A DNA stretch of 19,636 nt from Gammaproteobacteria bacterium (GTDB taxonomy: Bacteria > Pseudomonadota > Gammaproteobacteria > SZUA-229): NCBI GenBank assembly GCA_030637945.1, contig DAOWFN010000179.1:1-19636 (forward strand). Direction: 5' to 3'. Shown here in pieces: positions 8,701-15,254 of this stretch. Every line of letters begins with the position of its first letter. Positions within the stretch are counted from its first letter, which is position 1. Made by a program: the position numbers and the translations under genes. Under the pieces are notes generated by a model. It was not told where the DNA came from, did not search any database, and was given only the letters and a program-made list of their open reading frames with translations.

Positions 8701-9381
8701 TGGTTGACATCCTGGAACAATTCACATGAAACAGTTTTGGAAGGAACGATCAATGGCAATAATCTTGGTAAGACGTTGACTGGCCTGGGTTTTGAGAAAA
8801 GCATTGATCGTAGTAAATATAAAGCGAAATTTAACGCGAAGTGGTCGGCGGAACCTTACAGTTTGTCATGGGCGAATGTAAAGGGTGAATCTTCTTTTGA
8901 GATGTACAAAGGCCAGATATTAGAGGTTGATCCAGGAGCCGGAGGTCGTTTATTGGGTTTGCTTAACATCTTTAAATTGGCCAATCGACTGGCATTTGAT
9001 TTTACTGATGTTACTCGTGAAGGCTTTTCTTTCGATTCTATCAAAGGAAATTTTGAGTTTGTTAATGGTGATGGGGCATTGAAAAAATTTGATATATCGG
9101 CAGCGGCAGCGGATATTAATATGTTTGGTAGTATCGGTTTGATCGATCGGGATTATGGTTTGTTGATGCGTGTTAAGCCACATACGGATACCTTGACCTT
9201 TGCTGGTGGTGCTCTATTAGGTGGTGTTGCCGTTGGTGCGGGCCTGGCTTTAATTCAGAAAGTATTTGATCTTGGCGTTATCGGTCATAATGTTTATTCG
9301 ATAACAGGTAGTTGGGATGATCCTGAGGTAGAAAAAATAATTGAACGAACACTGGATTCGGATGAAGAAGATGATTTTTAA
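5701..9381 (+). CDS. yhdP: YhdP-family AsmA-like envelope protein (TIGR02099/DUF3971)
   Basis: YhdP proteins are inner-membrane-anchored, largely periplasmic AsmA-like proteins. E. coli YhdP is implicated in phospholipid transport to the outer membrane together with TamB and YdbH. The 1226 residues are close to the E. coli length (1266). A single N-terminal membrane segment spans about residues 9-29, followed by a long beta-rich region. The conserved C-terminal AsmA-like region includes VDPGAGGRLLGLLNIFKLANRL, a Gly/Ala-rich segment LLGGVAVGAGLA, and the final HNVYSITGSWDDPEVEKI. An acidic, low-complexity insert at about residues 850-882 (DSRPDSRPE) looks like a local tandem duplication. The gene sits after rng, as in relatives, and its last codons overlap the next gene. 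Confidence 0.93.
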   Translation: MQWILRFRVYVIICLAVVLISAAVIFSVLRAVLPYATGYKNEIQQEISQQIGLPVKIDSIDAAIHWFSPRLRLIDVVVYDEKGTIPIFDFKEAFVELDVIASIFRQEFIVDDVGLIGVDLSIEKLSDNEWKVQGIKFTSEGSSELPEQFLYMLKNSDYLLHDSNIHFQDHTDKKLNISLLDVNIDVENNFNNHDIKLSMNLPEAYGRDLAVVANLHGDIDSLVGDVYVEAHQLNAKQWNKKFNLSDEYQLNAILDVDLWVTLDGSNISTLYTHLVSEDLSIRNNATKESWGTRFMSTDIRYVYDGSHWDIAVSDFYFGERLNPDWQRPVNISVRDDDENYYLNADFLRFADVQKISDVFLNKEMLADSERFKAYEIQSDIYNLNLRLPKDMSSQVLMDELYLEATVSDFSMQDHENNVRLSGLDASLHYGNHQAVFDLISENTELELADLFRDPIFTQVIRGKLALSYDDDHWQLKSDQLQVKNAHINTFSRLDIQFSSLEDIFTDIQTDFYNADASYTKHYLPVGIMSPGLVDWLDMAVTDGDIADGKFILHGALNAFPYEENDGVFQVLFSPENVDMRFLKGWPLLKNTSATIKFNNKSLVVKDAKSQTQNAKLFNGEVVIADLTDPHLTVTINAKSRVEDVQSYIWNSPLDEVLGGAMRMFQFEGKSDLKLEIELPLNDDETEMTIDGHLNFINSQIYYPALGYEVNNVNGIIDFTKDSIFANSIKAKVQGENILINASTQNGVSGREIIFDIDGVMSADYLLQHYEWIPEKWASGKSRWNVDIEVPYQPEDYLVHIKANTDFENVAFQVSDKVYKPFSEKVNFSTEIDVLDENGLRVNAIASFDHEGEGSKDELAAETDSRPDSRPEAEIDSEVEQENIFSVYAQRDEDKVWILDIKSDYITGKGGFTEGLAKDTQVKLDLKNIDLHALFVTTSDTETNVLKPADIPPLDLKSEKVLWNNLVFTDVKLVTSWHKHGMLINQYSLKAPSMVFDARGTWLTSWNNSHETVLEGTINGNNLGKTLTGLGFEKSIDRSKYKAKFNAKWSAEPYSLSWANVKGESSFEMYKGQILEVDPGAGGRLLGLLNIFKLANRLAFDFTDVTREGFSFDSIKGNFEFVNGDGALKKFDISAAAADINMFGSIGLIDRDYGLLMRVKPHTDTLTFAGGALLGGVAVGAGLALIQKVFDLGVIGHNVYSITGSWDDPEVEKIIERTLDSDEEDDF

Positions 9382-9829
9382 AAATTTATTTGGCTTTGTT
9401 TTCTTTTTGTTCACATCAACACTTTATGCTGATGTATCCGTTAATAATGCAGTAAAAGATGCTAAAGTTGTAAGCGATGTTTCACCGTTACAGGCTGTGT
9501 CGTCTGCAGGGGTGGGTACCGGTAAACAGCGTAATAATCGGGATGCTAAAAATATTGCTAAAGGATGGAAATTATATGCAGAACAATGGGAATTGACACG
9601 GAGTGGTGAGTCTATATTGTCATTGCCAGTCTTAAAGAAAGTAACGACTGCCTGGCTGCAGGATAAACACAAGATAATAGAGATACAATATCCAGGTGGT
9701 GAAGAAGGTGAATTCTGGGTGCAGGAACTCATGGACTGGTTAGTCTCTTTAGGCATCCCTTCAAGCCGGATGCTGGCAGTTCCCGGTAGTGGCGCTGATG
9801 ATGTAATAAATTTCGCCCTGGTGAAATAG
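9362..9829 (+). CDS. Uncharacterised small secreted protein downstream of yhdP
   Basis: I do not recognise a named family. The 155-residue product starts MKKMIFKNLFGFVFFLFTST with a likely cleavage after LYA (signal peptide). A low-complexity linker follows, then a compact domain: WKLYAEQWELTRSGESILSL, a predicted beta strand KIIEIQYPGGEEGE, a helix FWVQELMDWLVSLGIPSSRM and a short PGSGADD segment. The beta-helix-beta pattern with GIPSSRM..PGSG resembles the second half of an OmpA-like peptidoglycan-binding domain, but the similarity is only in shape. ATG 9362 is preferred; ATG 9371 is possible, and the frame is open to a TTG at 9341. It overlaps the end of yhdP, suggesting translational coupling and an envelope role linked to YhdP. 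Confidence 0.75.
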   Translation: MKKMIFKNLFGFVFFLFTSTLYADVSVNNAVKDAKVVSDVSPLQAVSSAGVGTGKQRNNRDAKNIAKGWKLYAEQWELTRSGESILSLPVLKKVTTAWLQDKHKIIEIQYPGGEEGEFWVQELMDWLVSLGIPSSRMLAVPGSGADDVINFALVK

Positions 9830-9877
9830 TTTTTTTAATATAATTTATAAATAACACACTAACAACAAAGGTTTAGC

Positions 9878-9882
9878 AGGAG
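9878..9882 (+). promoter_or_regulatory. Ribosome-binding site of the Nit1-like amidase
   Basis: AGGAG lies 8 nt before the GTG at 9891 and only 5 nt before a TTG at 9888. The spacing favours the GTG as the start, giving MSKVAAIQMASG. Confidence 0.7.
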
Positions 9883-9890
9883 ATTTTTTG

Positions 9891-10721
9891 GTGAGTAAAG
9901 TTGCAGCAATTCAGATGGCGTCAGGGCCTAACGTTAAAGCTAATTTAGCTGAAGCTGAAAAATTAATAAAGATTGCGGTGCAGCAGGAAGCAGAGTTGGT
10001 CGTGTTACCTGAAAATTTTGCCATCATGGGAACGGCCGAAACAGATAAAGTGAAAATTGCTGAAAAATTCGGTTCTGGATTATTGCAGGATTTTCTTAAG
10101 GAACAGGCAATGAGAAATAATATCTGGCTTGTTGGCGGAACAATTCCCATCCTTTCGGAAGAGACAGGGAAAGTGTTTGCGGCCTGTTTATTATATAACC
10201 CACAGGGTGAGTTAGTTACCCGCTACGATAAAATCCATCTATTCGATGTTACCATCGAAGCCACTGATGAGAGTTATACCGAATCAGAAACCATAGCACC
10301 GGGTAATAAAATCGTTGTTGTTGATACACCGTTTGGTCGTTTAGGGCTCGCGGTATGTTACGACCTTCGCTTTCCTGAACTGTTTCGCGCCATGGTGGAA
10401 CAAGATATGGAAATTTGCGCCTTGCCATCGGCCTTCACTAGCCTGACAGGCAAGGTCCATTGGGAATCCTTATTACGTGCTCGATCGATCGAAAATCTTT
10501 CTTTTATTATCGCAGCTGACCAGGGTGGTTATCATGTCGGCGGACGTGAAACACATGGTGACAGCATGATTATTGACCCATGGGGGCTGGTTTTAAATCG
10601 ATTGCCGCATGGTACGGGCGTGGTCGTTGCAAATATTGATATTGATAAGTTGGAACATACGAGAAAAATGTTTCCGGCACTTAAGCACAAACGTTTTGCG
10701 TGTGATTTTTCATCGAGATAA
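9891..10721 (+). CDS. Carbon-nitrogen hydrolase, Nit1-like (probable deaminated glutathione amidase)
   Basis: This nitrilase-superfamily enzyme probably hydrolyses deaminated glutathione, a metabolite-repair reaction described for Nit1/YbeM. The 276-residue length is typical. The Glu-Lys-Cys triad is visible: Glu41 in VVLPENFAIMG, Lys114 in RYDKIHLFDV and Cys156 in LAVCYDLRFPELF. The Nit1-type segments FDVTIEATDESYTES and HGDSMIIDPWG are present. The start is taken as GTG 9891 because AGGAG lies 8 nt upstream. In many gammaproteobacteria this gene stands between yhdP and tldD; here it follows yhdP and one small gene, and tldD is absent. The amidase family is certain; the exact substrate is inferred from the Nit1 motifs. 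Confidence 0.9.
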   Translation: MSKVAAIQMASGPNVKANLAEAEKLIKIAVQQEAELVVLPENFAIMGTAETDKVKIAEKFGSGLLQDFLKEQAMRNNIWLVGGTIPILSEETGKVFAACLLYNPQGELVTRYDKIHLFDVTIEATDESYTESETIAPGNKIVVVDTPFGRLGLAVCYDLRFPELFRAMVEQDMEICALPSAFTSLTGKVHWESLLRARSIENLSFIIAADQGGYHVGGRETHGDSMIIDPWGLVLNRLPHGTGVVVANIDIDKLEHTRKMFPALKHKRFACDFSSR

Positions 10722-10776
10722 AGACTACTGTTTAAAATAATTTAATTAGCGCATCAGCTAAAAGGGTATCGTCTAA

Positions 10777-11943
10777 ATGGATTATCAGAATATTATTTTT
10801 GAATTTGTTTTGATATTCGCAGGTGCGGCTTTTTTTGCAACCGTTTTTTTATATCTCAAGCAGCCTGTTATTCTTGCCTATATTGCTTTTGGCATTGCTG
10901 TCGGTCCTTTGGGTATGGGCTTAATCGATGAGCCGGGACACATAGAAAAGCTTTCTCATGTCGGCGTGATACTGCTGTTATACCTACTGGGTATCAATTT
11001 AAAACCCGAGCGCCTGTATCACCTGTTCAGTAAAACGGCAGTGGTTACGTTACTCACCAGTGTGGTGTTTTTTGCTGTAACGATGGCCGCAGCTTTTTCC
11101 TTTGGTTTTGGTGTTTTAGAAAGCGTTATTATTGGCGCGTCTTTGATGTTTTCCAGTACGATCATCAGTTTGAAACTAATACCCACGACAACCCTGCATC
11201 ATAGACATACGGGTGAAATGATGACGAGTGTGTTATTGATGCAGGATGTGATAGCAATTATTTTAATCGTATTGTTATCTGGCGGACAGGGTGAGAATGT
11301 GAGTATGGCAATCACGCTGTTGTTGATTAAATTAACGGTGCTGATTGTTGTTGCTTTTGTTCTTGTTAGGTACGTGATTAATAACCTTTTTATACGTTTT
11401 GATATCATCCAGGAGTATGGTTTTTTATTGGCATTAGGATGGGGCATGCTGGGTGCCGGTGTGGCAGAAATCATCGGTTTATCATACGAGATGGGTGCAT
11501 TTATAGCGGGTGTGGCCTTCGCATCGTCGCCTGTATCGTTAGTTATAGTTGAAAACTTAAAACCATTACGTGATTTTTTTCTGATACTTTTCTTTTTCTC
11601 CATCGGCGCGCAGTTTGATTTTCTGGTAACAGAGAACGTATTGCTGGCAGGTGTCGTAATAGCGGTCCTCATCATCGTGATAAAACCATTTATATTTAAA
11701 CTGGGGTTTCGGTTAATCGGCGAAGATAAAGAGCTCTCAAGGGAGCTAGGCGTCAGGTTAGGTCAGGGCAGTGAGTTTTCATTGTTGGTTGCATATAGCG
11801 CTCTGGCTAGTGGCTTGATTGATATGCGAGCCTCATATCTGATCCAGATGGTGGTTATTATTACTTTCGTGTTGTCGACTTATTGGGTGGTTTATTGTTA
11901 TAGAACACCTATATCAGGTAGCGAAAAAAATCGTATGGATTAG
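10777..11943 (+). CDS. CPA2-family cation:proton antiporter, membrane domain only
   Basis: This inner-membrane protein belongs to the monovalent cation:proton antiporter-2 family (KefB/KefC/YbaL relatives). It consists almost entirely of hydrophobic helices, about 11-13 membrane segments. Family landmarks are LKQPVILAYIAFGIAVGP near the start, LLYLLGINLKPERL, MFSSTIISLKL, the conserved Gln156-Asp157 pair in LLMQDVIAI, and GAFIAGVAFASSP. Many relatives carry a cytoplasmic RCK/TrkA-N regulatory domain and exceed 550 residues; this one stops at 388 after a short polar tail. The downstream DNA holds a REP-like element and a convergent gene, so there is no lost C-terminal piece next door. Transported ion and regulation are unknown. 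AAAGGG at 10761-10766 is a possible ribosome-binding site. Confidence 0.88.
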   Translation: MDYQNIIFEFVLIFAGAAFFATVFLYLKQPVILAYIAFGIAVGPLGMGLIDEPGHIEKLSHVGVILLLYLLGINLKPERLYHLFSKTAVVTLLTSVVFFAVTMAAAFSFGFGVLESVIIGASLMFSSTIISLKLIPTTTLHHRHTGEMMTSVLLMQDVIAIILIVLLSGGQGENVSMAITLLLIKLTVLIVVAFVLVRYVINNLFIRFDIIQEYGFLLALGWGMLGAGVAEIIGLSYEMGAFIAGVAFASSPVSLVIVENLKPLRDFFLILFFFSIGAQFDFLVTENVLLAGVVIAVLIIVIKPFIFKLGFRLIGEDKELSRELGVRLGQGSEFSLLVAYSALASGLIDMRASYLIQMVVIITFVLSTYWVVYCYRTPISGSEKNRMD

Positions 11944-11991
11944 CTATAAGCTGGTTAGGAGGTCTTCGTCGCCGGTATCCACTGCTCAGTT

Positions 11992-12065
11992 TGTAGGCCT
12001 GCATAAGCGATAGCTTTGCTGACGCATCCATTGCCGGAAACGACAGGGTCTTATTCCGGCCTACA
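11992..12065. repeat. Inverted pair of REP-like palindromes (TGTAGGCC...GGCCTACA)
   Basis: The 74-bp element begins TGTAGGCC (11992-11999) and ends GGCCTACA (12058-12065), exact inverted copies. The right half forms a hairpin, GCCGGAA (12033-12039) with TTCCGGC (12054-12060). The left half reads, on the minus strand, as a GATGCGTCAGC...GCTATCGC-type stem. The ends closely resemble enterobacterial REP/BIME units, which typically finish TTATCCGGCCTACA. It lies in the 132-bp gap between the convergent antiporter and darP genes, a typical REP location. It may block exonucleases or terminate transcription; that is inference. Confidence 0.75.
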
Positions 12066-12075
12066 GGATTTTTTA

Positions 12076-12624
12076 TTAGTTTTTATGCTCTTCCAGATCA
12101 CGGAGGTACTTGAATAATTTACGTGAAGCAGCAGGTGCTTTTTCATGTTTCTTTTCCTGGTGAGCGGCGCGGATGAGTTGATTGATATGCTGTCTGTCGA
12201 TATCCGGAAAGCGCGAAATAATTTCATTGAGTGTTTCTTTGTCATTATCAATTAAATTGTCACGCCATTTTTCCAGACGTTTAAACTGGGCTGTGTTTGT
12301 ATCATGTCGGTGCTGTATTTTTTTTACCTGTGACTCTATCTCTTCATTATCAAGAGAGCGTAACAGCTTACCAATGTATAATCGTTGTCTCTTCTGGCCG
12401 CTTCGAGATTTAATTTTCAGAGCAGTGCTTACTGCTTCTTTTAGCTCGTCTGGTAGATCTAATGAACTTATCTCTTCAGTTTTTAATTTTAATATCTCTT
12501 CACCCAGATCGACCAGGTGGTCGCAATCACGTTTTAGCTGCGACTTGCTTGGTCCAGAATAAATTTCTTCGCCTTCATCCTGGTTACCTGTTTTATCGCT
12601 TAATTCAGAATTCTTCATCGTCAT
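12076..12624 (-). CDS. darP: Ribosome-associated 50S maturation protein DarP (YjgA family)
   Basis: DarP (YjgA, DUF615) associates with late 50S assembly intermediates and helps mature the peptidyl-transferase centre. The 182-residue charged, helical protein shows the family segments GPSKSQLKRDCDHLVDLGEEI, LDLPDELKEAVSTALKIKSRSGQKRQRLYIGKLLR (landmarks GQKRQRLYIGKLLR) and FKRLEKWRDNLI, and ends LFKYLRDLEEH. The start ATG at 12624 overlaps the end of the DUF3108 gene by 20 bp; an in-frame ATG two codons later (12618) is also possible, and neither has a strong Shine-Dalgarno. It is the last gene of the purM-purN-DUF3108-darP leftward run. Confidence 0.95.
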   Translation of the reverse strand: MTMKNSELSDKTGNQDEGEEIYSGPSKSQLKRDCDHLVDLGEEILKLKTEEISSLDLPDELKEAVSTALKIKSRSGQKRQRLYIGKLLRSLDNEEIESQVKKIQHRHDTNTAQFKRLEKWRDNLIDNDKETLNEIISRFPDIDRQHINQLIRAAHQEKKHEKAPAASRKLFKYLRDLEEHKN

Positions 12625-13384
12625 CCATCACATGTGCTATTAGTGGTTTTTCATTATTGAATTGTACGCTTTCGAGCAGTACGCGAGAGTCCATTTTGCC
12701 TTTGCGATAAGCCTCGATCAGAACGGGTATGTTGTTTAACTCTGGTAGCAGCCAAATATGTAATTGTCTGTTTTTATGCGGATCCGTGCGTACCATCTGT
12801 AATGCCTGATACTCATTGCCGGCAAAATCAACTTTTTTGCTTGATTTCAACACAAAGTTATAGGTATCAATCTTTCCTTTTAATATTGCTTTATAGGGAT
12901 ATTCTTTGACATTACTATTGGCTTCGATCATGAGCGGGATCTGAAAAGACAGGGCTTCCCATACTTCGGAATCTGTTTTGAGGTTTATTTCTTTGTTCCT
13001 GACGATGCCGGTAATGTTTCCTTTTAGTGTGTTCTTGTATGTATCCCATGAAATGTGGATGTCTTCATTTTTATTTTTTTTTCTGCCTGTCTGTGTGAAT
13101 TTATGCCGTGTTAATAATAAGTTGTCACCTATCTGATCAACGAAACTGACAGCAGAGACGGTATCATTAGCAAATACACTGGCGATACCACGTAGCTCTG
13201 TGTTCTGAGAGAATTTATAACCTGATTCGGTATAGCTTAATTGGTAAGTTGCTTCCGCAACTTTGATGCCATATTTTTGAATTGCGTATCTGGCGTTAAA
13301 TTCGGGCAAAGCATGTGCCGCTAACAGCTTGTGGCTGAATAAAGCAGTAGATAAAAAAATGAATAAGGTTATATTTTTTAGCAT
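12605..13384 (-). CDS. DUF3108 periplasmic protein
   Basis: The function is unknown. The 259-residue product has a signal peptide, MLKNITLFIFLSTALFSHKL ending near LLAAHA, and then a beta-rich body: LPEFNARYAIQKYGIKVAEA, YKFSQNTELRGIAS, HISWDTYKNTLKG, and a C-terminal segment RQLHIWLLPELNNIPVLIEA typical of DUF3108. These proteins are periplasmic in Gram-negative bacteria and frequently sit beside purN/purM. I start at ATG 13384 because it begins a normal signal peptide; ATG 13399 would add MPPDN. It lies 34 bp after purN and overlaps darP, so it is probably in the same operon. The very acidic end (DDDEEF) is partly dictated by the overlap with darP. Confidence 0.88.
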   Translation of the reverse strand: MLKNITLFIFLSTALFSHKLLAAHALPEFNARYAIQKYGIKVAEATYQLSYTESGYKFSQNTELRGIASVFANDTVSAVSFVDQIGDNLLLTRHKFTQTGRKKNKNEDIHISWDTYKNTLKGNITGIVRNKEINLKTDSEVWEALSFQIPLMIEANSNVKEYPYKAILKGKIDTYNFVLKSSKKVDFAGNEYQALQMVRTDPHKNRQLHIWLLPELNNIPVLIEAYRKGKMDSRVLLESVQFNNEKPLIAHVMDDDEEF

Positions 13385-13418
13385 ATTGTCAGGTGGCATA
13401 ACTCAACCGTGCGGTAGC

Positions 13419-14075
13419 TTATGTAAGTTGATCGTTTTTCCACAGCAGTGGTTTTGTTAACGCTTGATCGTCAAGTTGTAACTGCTTACCTTTGAATTTT
13501 ATACGGCCATCTATATGCATTTTAATCGCCATCGGGTAAATTTTATGTTCTTCGATTAAGACACGTGCAGCCAAAGTTTCTGCAGAATCTATAGTCTGTA
13601 CAGGGACTTCTGTCTGTATGACAACCGGACCGCTATCAAGTTCGTGGCCGACATAGTGTACGCTGGCGCCGTGAATTTGATCTTTATTATCTATCGCTTT
13701 CTGGTGAGTGTTCAGTCCTTTGTATTTTGGTAGCAAAGAAGGGTGAATATTAATCAAGCGATGTTGGTAATGAGCGATAAACTCATCGCCTAAGATGCGC
13801 ATAAAGCCTGCCAGTATTACCAGGTCAGGTTTTAGCGGGTCGATGATCTGCATCATCGCCTGATCAAATAATGCTCTGGAAGGATACAATTTATGGTCGA
13901 TAACATGTGTTGTTATGCCTTCACTGGCAGCGTGATCAAGACCTTTGGCTGACACCTGATTACTGATGACAGCTTTTATTTCTGCGTTAAGCTGCTTACT
14001 ATTAATGGCCTCGATTATAGCCTGCAGGTTGCTGCCGGATCCGGAGATGAGTACGACAAGGGAGGCTTTATTCAC
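13419..14075 (-). CDS. purN: Phosphoribosylglycinamide formyltransferase 1 (GART)
   Basis: PurN transfers a formyl group from 10-formyltetrahydrofolate to GAR, step three of purine synthesis. Landmarks are LVVLISGSGSNLQAIIEAI (phosphate-binding loop), the catalytic segment LINIHPSLLPKYKGLNTHQ with the active-site His, and HELDSGPVVIQ with the conserved Asp. Numbered from the chosen start these are His111 and Asp147, close to E. coli His108 and Asp144. I chose GTG 14075 (MNKASLVVLISG, 218 residues) since it matches the family N-terminus. A TTG at 14093, abutting the purM stop, would add six residues. No strong Shine-Dalgarno is present, so coupling to purM translation is likely. Confidence 0.95.
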   Translation of the reverse strand: MNKASLVVLISGSGSNLQAIIEAINSKQLNAEIKAVISNQVSAKGLDHAASEGITTHVIDHKLYPSRALFDQAMMQIIDPLKPDLVILAGFMRILGDEFIAHYQHRLINIHPSLLPKYKGLNTHQKAIDNKDQIHGASVHYVGHELDSGPVVIQTEVPVQTIDSAETLAARVLIEEHKIYPMAIKMHIDGRIKFKGKQLQLDDQALTKPLLWKNDQLT

Positions 14076-14093
14076 GGTTAGAGGTGCCGTCAA

Positions 14094-15146
14094 TTAGTTA
14101 AATACAACCTGTTCTTTATCGCCTGATTCAATCATACCGAGGAGCCAGGCATCTTCACCATTCTGTTTCAAGCTTTCTATGATTGCGTCGGCGTCATTAG
14201 CATCGGTCATTAATACCATGCCGACACCACAGTTAAAGGTGCGATGCATCTCGTTAGTCTCAACGTTGCCGTTTTTCTGTAACCACTGAAAAATTTCAGG
14301 CAACTGCCAGCTGTCCTTGTTGATGATTGCCTGAGTATTTTCAGGTAAGACGCGAGGAATATTTTCCAGTAAACCACCGCCGGTGATATGTGCCATCGCA
14401 TGTATATCAAACTTTGGAAAGAGGGCCTGTAATGCCTTGACGTAAATTCTGGTTGGCGCAAGCAGGGCTTCACCTAAGCTACGATTTTGTGAACCGAATA
14501 CCTGATTGATGTCGGCCTTGCTAACCTCGATAATTTTACGCACCAGAGAATAACCATTGGAGTGGGGGCCGCTTGAAGCAATCGCAATCATCGTATCGCC
14601 AGCCTTTACTTTAGAACCATCGATTATTTTTTGTTTTTCAACTACGCCGACGCAAAAGCCTGCGAGGTCATAATCACCTTTGTTGTACATGCCGGGCATC
14701 TCAGCGGTTTCGCCGCCGATCAATGCAGCGTTGGATTGTCGGCAGCCTTCGGCGATACCTTCAACAACGTTAGCCGCGATCTCTGTGTTTAATTCACCGG
14801 TAGCGTAATAATCCAGAAAGTACAAAGGTTCTGCACCTAATACCAGGATGTCGTTGACACACATGGCGACAAGATCAATACCGATGGTATCGTGTTTGTT
14901 TAAATCGATGGCGAGTTTCAACTTGGTACCGACGCCGTCAGTGCCAGAAACCAGAACAGGTTGCTGATAATTATCGGGCAATTCAAAGCAGCCGCCGAAA
15001 CCACCAAAACCGCCCATGACACCCGGACGATTCGTGCTGGCAACACTGGATTTTATTTTCTCGACAAATTGATTGCCGGCATCAATATTTACGCCGGCGT
15101 CACGATAACTTAAGGGTTTTGTTTGGTCAGATTGATTTGCAGACAT
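14094..15146 (-). CDS. purM: Phosphoribosylformylglycinamidine cyclo-ligase (AIR synthetase)
   Basis: PurM closes the imidazole ring of FGAM with ATP to give AIR, step five of purine synthesis. The product from ATG 15146 (MSANQSDQTKPLSYRDAGVN) is 350 residues, near the E. coli length of 345. Landmarks are LSYRDAGVNIDAGNQFVE, a Gly-rich MGGFGGFGGCFELP, VLVSGTDGVGTKLKLAI, GIDLVAMCVNDILVLGAEPL, LIGGETAEMPGMY and HITGGGLLENIPR. The frame is open up to an ATG at 15245, but that would add a 33-residue non-homologous leader and reach the divergent gene, so it is rejected. purN follows at once. Divergence from DUF2066 with a 108-bp spacer matches other gammaproteobacteria. Confidence 0.97.
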   Translation of the reverse strand: MSANQSDQTKPLSYRDAGVNIDAGNQFVEKIKSSVASTNRPGVMGGFGGFGGCFELPDNYQQPVLVSGTDGVGTKLKLAIDLNKHDTIGIDLVAMCVNDILVLGAEPLYFLDYYATGELNTEIAANVVEGIAEGCRQSNAALIGGETAEMPGMYNKGDYDLAGFCVGVVEKQKIIDGSKVKAGDTMIAIASSGPHSNGYSLVRKIIEVSKADINQVFGSQNRSLGEALLAPTRIYVKALQALFPKFDIHAMAHITGGGLLENIPRVLPENTQAIINKDSWQLPEIFQWLQKNGNVETNEMHRTFNCGVGMVLMTDANDADAIIESLKQNGEDAWLLGMIESGDKEQVVFN

Positions 15147-15254
15147 CGATTTTAAAAGGCCTTGAGACCTGTTTGGTCGTATAATAAAAAGATGTGTTAT
15201 TGTACACGCTCTGTTAGTCTTATTTGAACAAATTTTCATTATCACGAGTCTCCA

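Noticed and set aside
9839..9844. TATAAT between the secreted-protein gene and the amidase gene as a promoter
   Set aside because: The surrounding stretch is simply AT-rich and no -35-like hexamer lies 16-18 bp upstream.
10746..10761. TTAGC...GCTAA inverted repeat before the antiporter gene
   Set aside because: Only a 5-bp AT-rich stem with no T-tract; this is expected by chance.
11944..12075. Possible lost RCK domain of the antiporter by frameshift
   Set aside because: Only 132 bp separate the stop from the convergent darP gene and they hold a REP-like element, so there is no room for an RCK domain.
12182..12562. Long open frame on the plus strand opposite darP
   Set aside because: The translation is Ser/Arg/Leu-rich with no recognisable domain and is the antisense shadow of a well-supported gene.
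15147..15245. N-terminal extension of purM to an upstream ATG at 15245
   Set aside because: The added 33 residues do not look like any PurM N-terminus and would fill the divergent promoter region; ATG 15146 gives the family length and start.
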